A stretch of DNA of 21,798 nucleotides, taken from positions 1 to 21,798 of the IMG/VR virus record IMGVR_UViG_3300022188_000412. One strand, 5' to 3'. Of this stretch, positions 1-6,248 are shown piece after piece. Position 1 is the first letter of the stretch, and every line of letters begins with the position of its first letter. The position numbers were made by a program, and so were the translations under genes. The notes under the pieces were generated by a model that made no database searches, had not been told where the DNA came from, and worked only from the letters and a program-made list of their open reading frames with translations. This DNA comes from a virus.

Positions 1-29
1 GAGCTTGAAACTATACCGGTTATAACTAT

Positions 30-44
30 GTTCATATTTTGAAC
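30..44. repeat. 15-bp palindrome copy 1 (GTTCA-N5-TGAAC)
   Basis: GTTCATATTTTGAAC, preceded by the shared flank AACTAT. It lies at the left edge, just outside the iteron array, and no gene begins directly after it. It is one of 11 copies in the window. Confidence 0.75.
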
Positions 45-53
45 GGACTGAAA

Positions 54-93
54 TGTAATATGTAGCTTGTAGTCATATTTGTAATCATGTAAT

Positions 94-118
<25 letters not shown>
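54..118. repeat. Left iteron array, TGTAACCT-type units
   Basis: Degenerate tandem units begin with TGTA: 54-60, 61-67, 68-79, 80-87, 88-94, then three near-identical 8-mers TGTAACCT, TGTAACCT, TGTAACCC at 95-118. The last unit runs into a 12-C tract (116-127). The same unit appears inverted in the right array. Iteron-like arrays flanking AT-rich DNA are typical of initiator-binding origins; that role is inferred. Confidence 0.75.
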
Positions 119-330
<212 letters not shown>

Positions 331-354
<24 letters not shown>

Positions 355-388
355 GGGTTACATGGGTTACATGGGTTACAGGTTACAA
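331..388. repeat. Right iteron array, GGTTACAW units
   Basis: Seven tandem units of 8-9 bp: GGTTACAA (331), GGTTACAA (339), GGTTACAT (347), GGGTTACAT (355), GGGTTACAT (364), GGGTTACA (373), GGTTACAA (381). They are the reverse complement of the left-array unit. A single unit in the left orientation, TGTAACCG, recurs at 412-419. Confidence 0.85.
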
Positions 389-444
389 AAACCCGCTACA
401 AATGATGGGATTGTAACCGTAGAGGGTTGAGCTGGGATCAGGGG

Positions 445-473
445 TTGACAACTGGGGTTAGGTGTGATATAAT
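445..473 (+). promoter_or_regulatory. Consensus sigma-70/sigma-A promoter, rightward
   Basis: TTGACA at 445-450, a 17-bp spacer, then TATAAT at 468-473 with an extended -10 TG at 465-466. Transcription should begin near 480 and read into the small genes starting at 733. A related block, GGTTAGATGTGATATAGT, repeats about 50 bp downstream (507-523), with a -10-like TATAGT at 518-523 but no good -35. This is the best host-type promoter in the window and probably drives early expression. Confidence 0.8.
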
Positions 474-732
474 CAGGTATGATTGGATGAGGATGGGATG
501 AGAATGGTTAGATGTGATATAGTAGTATCTGGCGAACAAGCAAAACAGTAGATGCATAAACAATATGCAGATAATTGGCAAGCAAACCAGCTCCAGAAGC
601 AGACGCTCAAACCGGCGAACCGGCAAACCAGTAGATGTGCAGACCAGAAACAGGTATAACTAACCTGGTTCTTAATTATGAGAAGCAGAATCAGACCAAT
701 AAAGGTCTGGTTAATAATAGAAGGAGATTAGA
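474..732 (+). promoter_or_regulatory. Structured untranslated leader
   Basis: About 250 bases lie between the promoter and the first gene, with no supported ORF. Short hairpins follow one another: TGCATA/TATGCA (553-569), CCGG-CGAA-CCGG (612-623), CAGGT/ACCTG (651-667) and a 9-bp stem at 689-712. A 14-mer direct repeat with one mismatch (541-554 and 624-637) is also present. The leader may be a regulatory or stabilising 5' UTR; it does not match a riboswitch I recognise. Confidence 0.4.
689..712 (+). promoter_or_regulatory. RNA hairpin upstream of first gene
   Basis: AATCAGACC (689-697) pairs with GGTCTGGTT (704-712) around the loop AATAAA. The nine pairs include one U-G wobble (691/710). 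It ends about 8 bases before the ribosome binding site of the gene at 733. No T-run follows, so it is not an intrinsic terminator; a processing or translation-control hairpin is more likely. Confidence 0.5.
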
Positions 733-987
733 ATGATTACAGGAACTATTGTGTTAGAGGATATTAGTATCAGTTTTACAGCAGTGGGTAGCGCAAAGGG
801 AGAGAATAGAGAAGTATTATACACTATTTCCGATGCACTTTCAGATAAGTGCGAGACAAAAACTGTTGAACAAGAAAAGTTTTTCAAAACTCTTGCCATC
901 GCAGTACATAATGATGGAATGCCGGATTATAAGAAAGATTATGAAGATGCTGAAAGCATCCAGAGTTTGATAAGATGGATACCTTAA
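733..987 (+). CDS. Unknown small phage protein (84 aa), first gene of the early operon
   Basis: I do not recognise this 84-residue product. The start is fixed by AGAAGGAG at 720-726 before the ATG. It is mildly acidic in its C-terminal half (DYKKDYEDAES), has no obvious membrane segment or cysteine motif, and looks like a small soluble protein. It is the first gene downstream of the consensus promoter and sits between two RNA hairpins (689-712 and 989-1074), so it is probably among the earliest expressed genes. Such first genes are often host-takeover factors, but nothing in the sequence shows that here. Confidence 0.65.
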   Translation: MITGTIVLEDISISFTAVGSAKGENREVLYTISDALSDKCETKTVEQEKFFKTLAIAVHNDGMPDYKKDYEDAESIQSLIRWIP

Positions 988-988
988 A

Positions 989-1074
989 CTAATGGTGAGC
1001 AGAGCGAACAAGACAGGAATCGGTATCTGAATCGATATCAATCAGTTCCTGCCAAGCGTTCTGCTTACCATCAG
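989..1074 (+). ncRNA. Rod-like structured RNA or processing hairpin
   Basis: Arms 992-1006 and 1057-1071 form a 15-bp stem with no mismatch if G-U pairs are allowed (997/1066 and 1004/1059). A 7x5 internal loop leads to CAGGAA/TTCCTG (1014-1019 with 1046-1051), then GGTATC/GATATC (1022-1027 with 1034-1039) around TGAATC. All departures from Watson-Crick within the main stems are G-U in the plus-strand RNA, so the plus transcript is the likely functional molecule. It lacks tRNA landmarks and a T-run. It could be a small RNA or an RNase III-type cleavage site between genes. Confidence 0.55.
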
Positions 1075-1091
1075 CAACCATGGAGATGAAG

Positions 1092-1217
1092 ATGATTGAT
1101 CTATTCAGCACATACCAGGCAGAGGTTGAGCCAATAAAAGCAGAGCATGATAAGCGTTCTGAACTGGCTCAGATTATTAACGAACTATGTTTAATGTTTA
1201 AACGAAGGAAGAAATAA
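1092..1217 (+). CDS. Unknown very small protein (41 aa)
   Basis: Forty-one codons starting at the third of three in-frame ATGs (1080, 1086, 1092). The start at 1092 has GGAG at 1082-1085 with good spacing, while 1080 has no ribosome binding site. The product begins MIDLFSTYQAEVEPI and ends in a basic tail FKRRKK; it is predicted mostly helical. Its last codons overlap palindrome copy 2 (1189-1203). No homolog is recognised. Size alone makes this a moderate call. Confidence 0.4.
   Translation: MIDLFSTYQAEVEPIKAEHDKRSELAQIINELCLMFKRRKK
1189..1203. repeat. 15-bp palindrome copy 2, compensated variant
   Basis: GTTTAATGTTTAAAC, preceded by AACTAT. Relative to the consensus, C in the left arm is T and the matching G in the right arm is A, so symmetry is kept. 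It lies 15 bp before an ATG at 1219, followed by GAAGGAAG. Confidence 0.65.
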
Positions 1218-1218
1218 G

Positions 1219-1421
1219 ATGATAAACCAAAAAAGTTACATTGGACTCATCCTCCAAAATGCAGTTTCTGTGATGCCCAAGCCAAGTATGATGCACCAAC
1301 TAGCCATTGCACTGGAGCTTGAGCGTATATGTGTGAAGATTGTTTTAAAAGAGAAGGAGCTCCATTAAAACTATATACGGGCTATGAATTTATAGAAAAA
1401 GAGGAAAAGAATAATGTGTAG
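1219..1421 (+). pseudogene. Broken zinc-ribbon protein gene (frameshift plus in-frame TGA)
   Basis: The frame from 1218 encodes a convincing small zinc-ribbon protein: KPKKLHWTHPPKCSFCDAQ, then a CTGA stretch, a TGA stop at 1320-1322, then AYMCEDCFKREG and a tail ending at TAG 1419-1421. Two CxxC pairs flank the stop, and tryptophan is what I expect at the stop (TGG to TGA). The ATG at 1219, well placed after GAAGGAAG and palindrome copy 2, is one base out of frame; one extra G would restore M-D-K-P-K-K. In its own frame the ATG gives an unconvincing 49-aa product ending at 1368. I call it a gene with two lesions. Sequencing error is possible; general TGA recoding is unlikely because neighbours end in TGA. 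Confidence 0.55.
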
Positions 1422-1623
1422 AACAGAACAAGATAGACTAACAGAAATCAGAACAATGCGAATTCTTATCTATTCACCATTAGCAACCAGGGATAAGTAT
1501 AAACATAAGCGGGTAAGAGCAGAACATGCAGGAAAAGTGAAAATCTTCACCCCTGCAGAGATTCAGACCTATATCATACTATGTTCAAAAAATAAACAAA
1601 GTGTAAAAGGAGATAAAGAATGA
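1414..1623 (+). CDS. Unknown small basic protein (69 aa)
   Basis: Sixty-nine residues, rich in Lys/Arg, with a central stretch RILIYSPLATRDKYKHKRVR. The start follows GAGG (1401-1404) and overlaps the 3' end of the broken zinc-ribbon gene. Palindrome copy 3 (1583-1597) lies inside its 3' end, and its TGA overlaps the ATG of the next gene (ATGA), which implies coupled translation. It has no recognised domain. Because the C-terminal 15 residues are encoded by the palindrome and the next gene's ribosome binding site, that tail may not be constrained at protein level. Confidence 0.5.
   Translation: MCRTEQDRLTEIRTMRILIYSPLATRDKYKHKRVRAEHAGKVKIFTPAEIQTYIILCSKNKQSVKGDKE
1583..1597. repeat. 15-bp palindrome copy 3, degenerate
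   Basis: GTTCAAAAAATAAAC, with ACTAT upstream. The right arm has lost symmetry at one core position (G to A). It is followed by AAAGG and the gene at 1620. Confidence 0.6.
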
Positions 1624-2060
1624 GTAAAAGTTTCGTAACCAGTGTCCGCTGCGACTATCAGCACATTGCAGCTATTGGAAAGTTTTTAGAAAGTAAACAG
1701 ATGAAGCCTAAAACTAGAGGTAGAATTGCTTCTATTGCTATTAAGATATTAGCTGAGCATCTTCCTGTCGAGTTTCAAACCAACTCTCTATCACAAGCAG
1801 TCAATGATCTGGCTATTATGGGCTTTCAGACAGTTACACCTAAACAGCGTTATTTTAAAGTACTTAATAAGAATCTGGAAACAGAGCAAAAAGCAGCGCC
1901 AGAGCAGGCAGATCTGGTTAGCATGGTAGAAAAGATCAAAACAAACTTGGTTCAGGCAGAGACAGAGATACCTGTTAATGATGCAGAGTATAAGAAGCAG
2001 CTTAATAGTTTGCCTGATTTAATCGTAAGCGAAGAAGGAGAAACAGATGAAACAGATTAG
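1620..2060 (+). CDS. Unknown phage protein (146 aa)
   Basis: A 146-residue soluble protein starting after AAAAGGAG. Residues 1-50 contain a basic helical region (SKQMKPKTRGRIASIAIKILAEHL) that could bind nucleic acid. The C-terminal 60 residues are acidic and probably flexible, ending EEGETDETD. The domain is not recognised; a DNA-binding helical protein is only a guess from composition. It overlaps the preceding gene by 4 bases and the following small gene by 14, so it is part of a translationally coupled cluster. Confidence 0.7.
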   Translation: MSKSFVTSVRCDYQHIAAIGKFLESKQMKPKTRGRIASIAIKILAEHLPVEFQTNSLSQAVNDLAIMGFQTVTPKQRYFKVLNKNLETEQKAAPEQADLVSMVEKIKTNLVQAETEIPVNDAEYKKQLNSLPDLIVSEEGETDETD

Positions 2061-2214
2061 TAAAAAGAAGCTCATGTGCTGGAGGAAGATGATGCTGAAT
2101 CGCCCAGAACACCTAACCAGCGGAGAGATAAAAATCTACAATCAACAGTTTCTGGAAATGAATCAGATACTAATAGATCTTCAACTTCAAGCGGAAATAG
2201 ATAAACAAAAATAA
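2047..2214 (+). CDS. Unknown small protein (55 aa)
   Basis: A 55-codon ORF whose ATG lies inside the end of the previous gene, preceded by GAAGGAG (2033-2039). The N-terminus is strongly basic (MKQISKKKLMCWRKMM), followed by a helical Gln/Leu-rich segment (NQQFLEMNQILIDLQ). It ends directly before palindrome copy 4. It has no recognised family; size and basic charge suggest a nucleic-acid or protein-binding accessory factor, which is inference. Confidence 0.5.
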   Translation: MKQISKKKLMCWRKMMLNRPEHLTSGEIKIYNQQFLEMNQILIDLQLQAEIDKQK

Positions 2215-2218
2215 CTAT

Positions 2219-2233
2219 GTTCAAAAATTGAAC
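2219..2233. repeat. 15-bp palindrome copy 4, perfect
   Basis: GTTCAAAAATTGAAC, with ATAACTAT upstream and GAAGGAGGT immediately downstream. It lies exactly between the stop codon of one gene (2212-2214) and the start of the next (2249). Confidence 0.85.
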
Positions 2234-2248
2234 GAAGGAGGTAAGAAG

Positions 2249-2494
2249 ATGAACATTTATCTAATAACAATTCCAGATAATAAGAATATGTATGGTTCTT
2301 ATGAATCTGCAGTCGTAATTGCTTCTGATGAAGAAAATGCTCGTGCTATTCATCCATCAGGAAAAGACTGGAATGGAGAAGATTGTGAAAACTGGGCATG
2401 TATATCAGAGATAGATGTAGAGCTTTTAGGAGAAACAACTGCTGATACATCTTACTCTTCAGGTGATATTATTTGTGCCTTTTACTGGGAATAA
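2249..2494 (+). CDS. Conserved-type phage hypothetical protein (81 aa)
   Basis: The start at ATG 2249 is set by the near-ideal GAAGGAGGT at 2234-2242. An upstream TTG at 2228 is in frame but lies in the palindrome and has no ribosome binding site. The product reads MNIYLITIPDNKNMYGSYES, then SDEENARAIHPSG, and is acidic and rich in aromatic residues. The pattern of a short strand, then an alanine-rich DEENAR helix and IHPSG, resembles a small protein seen in many phage early regions, with no assigned function that I know. It is one of the genes under a perfect palindrome. Confidence 0.65.
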   Translation: MNIYLITIPDNKNMYGSYESAVVIASDEENARAIHPSGKDWNGEDCENWACISEIDVELLGETTADTSYSSGDIICAFYWE

Positions 2495-2503
2495 GGAGCT
2501 CTT

Positions 2504-2677
2504 ATGAATACTTATTGGCAAGAAATAATAGTTCTTAAAGAAGCTTATATTCAGATAAAAAAAGAACTAATTAGACTTTCTGAGAAACATAACATTCCTT
2601 ATTATGAGGTTGAAACAGATCTTAATAGAAAGTTAACCGATAATTCTTATAACATACAAGGAGCTTATTATGAATAA
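2504..2677 (+). CDS. Unknown small helical protein (57 aa)
   Basis: A 57-residue ORF with AAGGAG at 2493-2498 before ATG 2504. Its predicted helix, VLKEAYIQIKKELIRLSEKH, has hydrophobic heptad spacing, so it could form a short coiled coil. Its stop overlaps the ATG of the next gene at 2670 by 8 bases. It has no recognised family. The clean ribosome binding site and coupling to its neighbour support it being real. Confidence 0.55.
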   Translation: MNTYWQEIIVLKEAYIQIKKELIRLSEKHNIPYYEVETDLNRKLTDNSYNIQGAYYE

Positions 2678-3005
2678 TAAAGATGTCCAATCCCTTCACA
2701 GGGAAAACTTCCTGCTTATTAAAAAGATTCAAAGAGCTGCAGGGGAACTCGGTCAACTCCGAATAGCGATTAGAGAAAAAGAAGATCTACAACAAAAAAG
2801 TTTAGAACAGCAGAAAGAGCTATGTAAAAAGATCTATATATTAGAAGGAAAAGTAACTGTCCTGCTATCTTCTAAACAAGGCGATTGGAAGAAGAAAGAA
2901 GCAACTAAACAAGTGAAGCAGATCCAAAGCATGTCCGGTTCTGAACAGGATAAAATGCTCGAAAAGCTGCTTCTTATTAGATCAAAGAGACAACAGCTTG
3001 CATGA
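2670..3005 (+). CDS. Unknown coiled-coil protein (111 aa)
   Basis: A 111-residue highly charged protein with long predicted helices. Residues 8-65 have Leu/Ile heptad spacing and no proline, with many Lys, Glu and Gln, as in a coiled coil. The C-terminal third is basic (SKQGDWKKKEATKQVKQ). The ribosome binding site is AAGGAG just before the ATG. It is the last gene of the small-gene cluster before a 140-base gap containing a strong RNA hairpin. Function is unknown. Confidence 0.65.
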   Translation: MNNKDVQSLHRENFLLIKKIQRAAGELGQLRIAIREKEDLQQKSLEQQKELCKKIYILEGKVTVLLSSKQGDWKKKEATKQVKQIQSMSGSEQDKMLEKLLLIRSKRQQLA

Positions 3006-3024
3006 TCAGCATGGTCAGGGCAAA

Positions 3025-3062
3025 AATCATAGATGGTGAGAAAATCCTTGCCATCTATGGTT
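3025..3062 (+). promoter_or_regulatory. 16-bp RNA stem-loop between genes
   Basis: Arms 3025-3040 and 3047-3062 pair over 16 positions with three G-U pairs (3027/3060, 3037/3050, 3038/3049) and a six-base loop AAAATC. No T-run follows, so it is not a standard terminator. Its left arm shares ATGGTGAG (3033-3040) with the rod RNA (992-999). A processing site or stability element for the transcript of the 3148 gene is plausible. A weak small hairpin (TGGC/GCCA, 3090-3102) follows. Confidence 0.55.
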
Positions 3063-3147
3063 CCTGATGATAATATGGGTTTATTGAAATGGCATTTTGC
3101 CACCTTAAGTTTTTAAATCTTAATCTTTTAAAGAAGGAGTAAAAAGT

Positions 3148-3615
3148 ATGAGCAAGAAAAATAAAAATGACGTTGAAAAGGCGGACGCTACAGCGGTAGA
3201 TACAAAAACAGAAGTCGTAGAAGTCGTAGAAGAAGCTGTAATGGTTTACGATATGGTTAATCCAGATGCTGAGAATCCTGGCTATCTGGCTGTTGAAGCG
3301 AAGAAAGAAGGAAAAGCAGCTCGTTTATTCTATAATTTTGGTAAAGATTTGGCAGAAATGACTGAACTGTTTGGTGATACAGTTGTATTCTCCCAGGCAA
3401 GAGCTCAGATGAAGATCAAATTGCAAGCCGGTATGAGAAGTTATCTGGTTGCCGGACAGAACGTAAAAGATCTTGCCACAAAATTCATACCTGGTGTTGC
3501 TCTTGAGCGTATCCCGACTGATATGAATAAAGCCAGTGAGGAATATTTCACCGGTCTTTCTGATGATGAACAGGATGCCATGATCAAGCGCCTAATGGAA
3601 GCGAAGAATAAATAA
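3148..3615 (+). CDS. Phage hypothetical protein with acidic N-terminus (155 aa), likely highly expressed
   Basis: A 155-residue protein starting after GAAGGAG. Residues 1-35 are low complexity and acidic (VDTKTEVVEVVEEAV). Residues 50-155 are a compact helical region including KDLAEMTELFGDTVVFSQAR. Similar proteins occur in phage replication regions, but I know no assigned function. It stands alone between a processing-type hairpin (3025-3062) and a strong intrinsic terminator (about 3646-3678), an arrangement that suggests a separate abundant transcript. An ssDNA- or structure-binding role is possible but not shown. Confidence 0.7.
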   Translation: MSKKNKNDVEKADATAVDTKTEVVEVVEEAVMVYDMVNPDAENPGYLAVEAKKEGKAARLFYNFGKDLAEMTELFGDTVVFSQARAQMKIKLQAGMRSYLVAGQNVKDLATKFIPGVALERIPTDMNKASEEYFTGLSDDEQDAMIKRLMEAKNK

Positions 3616-3644
3616 TCTGATTTAATTCTGATCGATTAACAAAA

Positions 3645-3678
3645 CTCAGGAAGAGCTTAACCGTTCTTCCTGATTTTT
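3645..3678 (+). terminator. Intrinsic terminator
   Basis: TCAGGAAGA (3646-3654) pairs perfectly with TCTTCCTGA (3665-3673), extendable by a G-U and a C-G pair, followed by TTTTT (3674-3678). An A-run precedes the stem. It ends transcription after the 3148-3615 gene. Confidence 0.85.
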
Positions 3679-3701
3679 AAAAAGTTCCTGAAAGGGTGAA
3701 A

Positions 3702-4568
3702 ATGAGAAAAAGACAAGGTATCATGTTATGCTATCCCTATGAGGAAAGACGATTGACTGACCCTAAGTTCGGTTGGTCTTTCCCCCTTATTATCCAACCT
3801 AAACTTGACGGAGAACGCTGCAGGATTATCTGTCGAGGTACAGAACCTCCAATTATTCTAAGCTCTACAGAACGAAGAATCTTTTCTGTCCCACATATTT
3901 CAAAAGCAATTCAAGAGGCAAATCTCACTGATCTGGAGCTTGATGGTGAGCTTTATCTTCATGGGGAAACTTTTGAAACTATTAGTGGGATTGTTAGCAG
4001 GACAGAGAATCTTCATCCTGATCACGAACAGATGGAGTTTCACTGTTTTGATATAATTAACAAACAGTCTCAGATAGAACGCTCTTTATATCTAATGCAA
4101 GATCTTCCAGATATAAAATATATAAAGAAAGTAGATTTTCAGGTTATAACTGAGCTGAAAGATATTCCTGTCTTTTTTGATCTTTATTTGGATCTTGGTT
4201 ATGAGGGAATTATTTTTCGTCATCTGAAAGCTTCTTATGAGCGTAAACGATCTCGATTCATAATGAAGTTCAAACCAAAAAAGACTGATATTTATCGTAT
4301 CTTATCTGTCATTGAAGGCTCTGGTGAGCATACTCAAATGGTAGGTGCTTTTCTTTGTGCAGGTAATGATGAAACAGTTTTTAAAGTCGCTGCAGGGGAA
4401 TTTACTTATGCTCAACGGGCAGCTATTTGGGAGATGCGAAAAGCAGTCATTAACAATTATCTAAAAATCAGCTATCAAAACATAACAGCACATGGAGTTC
4501 CTCGTTTCGGGCTGGCTAAACAAATTATCCAGGCGCCTGAACAGAATGAATATGAATCTATCTTATAA
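3702..4568 (+). CDS. ATP-dependent DNA ligase
   Basis: A compact ATP-dependent DNA ligase (288 aa) that seals nicks during replication and recombination. Visible motifs are I, QPKLDGER with adenylated lysine K34; III, ELDGELYLHG (79-88) followed by SGIVSR (95-100); IV, EGIIFR (168-173); and V, FIMKFKPKKTD (186-196). An OB-fold-like C-terminal part (from about 200) follows, and there are no extra DNA-binding or BRCT domains. This fits small phage ligases. I start at ATG 3702, with AAAGG at 3691-3695, rather than GTG 3696. It is the first gene after the terminator at 3645-3678, so it needs its own promoter or readthrough; no clear promoter is visible. Confidence 0.92.
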   Translation: MRKRQGIMLCYPYEERRLTDPKFGWSFPLIIQPKLDGERCRIICRGTEPPIILSSTERRIFSVPHISKAIQEANLTDLELDGELYLHGETFETISGIVSRTENLHPDHEQMEFHCFDIINKQSQIERSLYLMQDLPDIKYIKKVDFQVITELKDIPVFFDLYLDLGYEGIIFRHLKASYERKRSRFIMKFKPKKTDIYRILSVIEGSGEHTQMVGAFLCAGNDETVFKVAAGEFTYAQRAAIWEMRKAVINNYLKISYQNITAHGVPRFGLAKQIIQAPEQNEYESIL

Positions 4569-4573
4569 ACTAT

Positions 4574-4588
4574 GTTCAATTTTTGAAC
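4574..4588. repeat. 15-bp palindrome copy 5, perfect arms
   Basis: GTTCAATTTTTGAAC, with AAACTAT upstream and AAAGAGAAAGG downstream. It lies between the ligase stop (4568) and the next start (4607). Confidence 0.85.
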
Positions 4589-4606
4589 AAAGAGAAAGGT
4601 TTTCTT

Positions 4607-4906
4607 ATGCCAAAAATATATATCGTTAACAAATCTATCCATGATTACTCATCAGCAGAGATCTATGGAGAGCTAGTTTTCCTCTCAGAAGGTAATTTGC
4701 GAAAATTTTCTACTAGCAGGGCATATAGAAAATTCATGCCTATTCTAAGGAATAGTTCAGAGAAAGATTATCTAATCATATCAGGTCTTCCCATGCTGAA
4801 TCTTGTAGCGGCATTTATTCTCATCCGCAAACATAAGCGTTTGAATATGCTGCTTTTTGATCCGTCGCAAGGGAAGAAGAAATATATTGAAAGAATTCTT
4901 AAATAA
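4607..4906 (+). CDS. Conserved-type phage hypothetical protein (99 aa)
   Basis: The start is ATG 4607 after AGAGAAAGG; an in-frame TTG at 4583 lies in the palindrome and is rejected. The sequence begins MPKIYIVNKSIHDYSSAEIYGELVFLSEG and contains a hydrophobic core (YLIISGLPMLNLVAAFILI), then LNMLLFDPSQGKKKY. It resembles a small alpha/beta protein family common in phage early or replication regions that I know only as uncharacterised. The central hydrophobic run is probably buried, since a glycine-proline break and flanking strands fit a fold better than a membrane helix. Confidence 0.65.
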   Translation: MPKIYIVNKSIHDYSSAEIYGELVFLSEGNLRKFSTSRAYRKFMPILRNSSEKDYLIISGLPMLNLVAAFILIRKHKRLNMLLFDPSQGKKKYIERILK

Positions 4907-4917
4907 AAGGAGAAAAA

Positions 4918-5193
4918 ATGGAAATTATCGCAAAAACAGAAAAAGGTTGTTTAATTCATGCGACAGATATTGAAGTCCAAGCAATATTAAAAGCAGTTTC
5001 AGGAATCCTACCTGAAAAATTAAATATAGGGCAGAAAATTCCAGCCATAGACTATGCTTCAACAATTATAAAAGTAAAAGCGTTAAAAGATAATTATATT
5101 TATACGTTGATGATAGATAAAATTAACTCTTTTAACAAAGAAGTAACTATTTTAACTGAGACTGTACTTAAAGCAAGTGAAATAGAAATATAA
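4918..5193 (+). CDS. Unknown small protein (91 aa)
   Basis: A 91-residue soluble protein starting after AAAAGGAG, 11 bases after its neighbour's stop. It has alternating strands and helices (ATDIEVQAILKAVSGILPEK), no cysteine clusters and no membrane segment. The domain is not recognised. Its position between the ligase-linked gene and the PD-(D/E)XK nuclease suggests an accessory role in DNA metabolism, by context only. Confidence 0.6.
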   Translation: MEIIAKTEKGCLIHATDIEVQAILKAVSGILPEKLNIGQKIPAIDYASTIIKVKALKDNYIYTLMIDKINSFNKEVTILTETVLKASEIEI

Positions 5194-5206
5194 GGAGAAA
5201 ACTATC

Positions 5207-6214
5207 ATGCCTTACTATGATGAATCTCTAACATACCATGTTCCTCCTCATCTAACCTGGAATATACAGGACGCTACAAAAGTAAAATGTTTTATGGAAT
5301 GTAATCGGAAATATTTCTTCGAATATACTATGGGCTGGAGAAACCAAGGAGCTAATATTCATCTGATCTTTGGTAGCGCTTGGCATGAAGCTCTGGCACA
5401 TCTTTATATGTCAGATTTTTCTGCTGCTAACATCAAGATCGCTTATTATGAACACTTCTTACCTTATTATCGTAAACATATTTTTGAGGAAGATGAGGAG
5501 ATCTATTCTCCAAAAGTTCCAAAACGAGCGTATCTGGCTCTCGCATACTACGCCACCATGAGGAAGATCTTTATGCGAGATTACAAAGTGGTTTATCACA
5601 ATGATGAACCTATGGTTGAGATCGGGGGAACTGTTAACCTGACTGACGAACATGAGATGGGTTTTAAGATGGATACTGTTGTTCAAGGTCCTCATGGTAT
5701 CGTTTCTCTGGAGCATAAAACTGGTTCGAGTACCTGGAATTGGGCGGATCAATGGGCGTTAAACATGCAAATGGGAGTTTATTCTCACGTTCTTTACTGC
5801 CTTTATCCTGCAGAACAAGTCAGGGGAGTTATTATAGACGGAACTTTTTTCAAAAAGACGAAAGATAATGCGAAAAGTGATGCGAAAGACCCTTTTCGTC
5901 ATTTTGATTTTATGGAAGTTCCTATTTATATGTCTTCCAATAGCATGAATCAGTGGCTCAACAATGCTATATGGTGGTTAGATCAAATCAAGGAACAGTT
6001 CAACGTGCTGGCGGAAAGCTCTGATTCTACTCCTATCATGCACGCTTTTCCCATGAACTCCACAAGCTGCTCAAACTGGTCTGGTTGTCAATATCATGAT
6101 CTCTGTCGAGCATGGGCAAATCCGTTACAGTATACAGAAAATGTTCCGATTGGTTTTCAGATAGATTTTTGGAATCCTTTGGAAGAAGATATCAGAGTAG
6201 AATTAACCGTATAA
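5207..6214 (+). CDS. PD-(D/E)XK nuclease, Cas4/RecB-like with four-cysteine cluster
   Basis: A 335-residue RecB/Cas4-type nuclease. The active site is visible as H60 (GSAWHEAL), D156 (GFKMDTVV), then E169 and K171 (VSLEHKTGS), with a QxxxY-like helix (NMQMGVYSHVLY). An N-terminal cysteine (C28, also C32) and C-terminal C288, C294 and C300 (spacing CX5CX5C) match the layout of the Fe-S cluster that staples AddB/Cas4 domains. It probably resects or processes DNA ends together with the downstream ATPase and putative ssDNA-binding protein. AGGAG precedes the ATG. It is not next to any CRISPR array. The family call is firm, the Fe-S cluster likely, the precise substrate unknown. Confidence 0.88.
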   Translation: MPYYDESLTYHVPPHLTWNIQDATKVKCFMECNRKYFFEYTMGWRNQGANIHLIFGSAWHEALAHLYMSDFSAANIKIAYYEHFLPYYRKHIFEEDEEIYSPKVPKRAYLALAYYATMRKIFMRDYKVVYHNDEPMVEIGGTVNLTDEHEMGFKMDTVVQGPHGIVSLEHKTGSSTWNWADQWALNMQMGVYSHVLYCLYPAEQVRGVIIDGTFFKKTKDNAKSDAKDPFRHFDFMEVPIYMSSNSMNQWLNNAIWWLDQIKEQFNVLAESSDSTPIMHAFPMNSTSCSNWSGCQYHDLCRAWANPLQYTENVPIGFQIDFWNPLEEDIRVELTV

Positions 6215-6218
6215 CTTC

Positions 6219-6233
6219 GTTTAAATTTTGAAC
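6219..6233. repeat. 15-bp palindrome copy 6, wobble variant
   Basis: GTTTAAATTTTGAAC, with ATAACTTC upstream and AGAGGTG downstream. The left-arm T would pair with G as a wobble in RNA. It lies between the nuclease gene and the gene at 6249. Confidence 0.7.
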
Positions 6234-6248
6234 ACAGAGGTGATTAGA

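Noticed and set aside
438-626. Minus-strand ORF of 62 codons in the leader
   Set aside because: It has no ribosome binding site, has an improbable composition and lies across the promoter and hairpins.
989-1080. tRNA-like hairpin ending in ACCA
   Set aside because: The basal stem is 15 bp, there are no D- or T-arm landmarks and no anticodon loop of seven, so it is not a tRNA.
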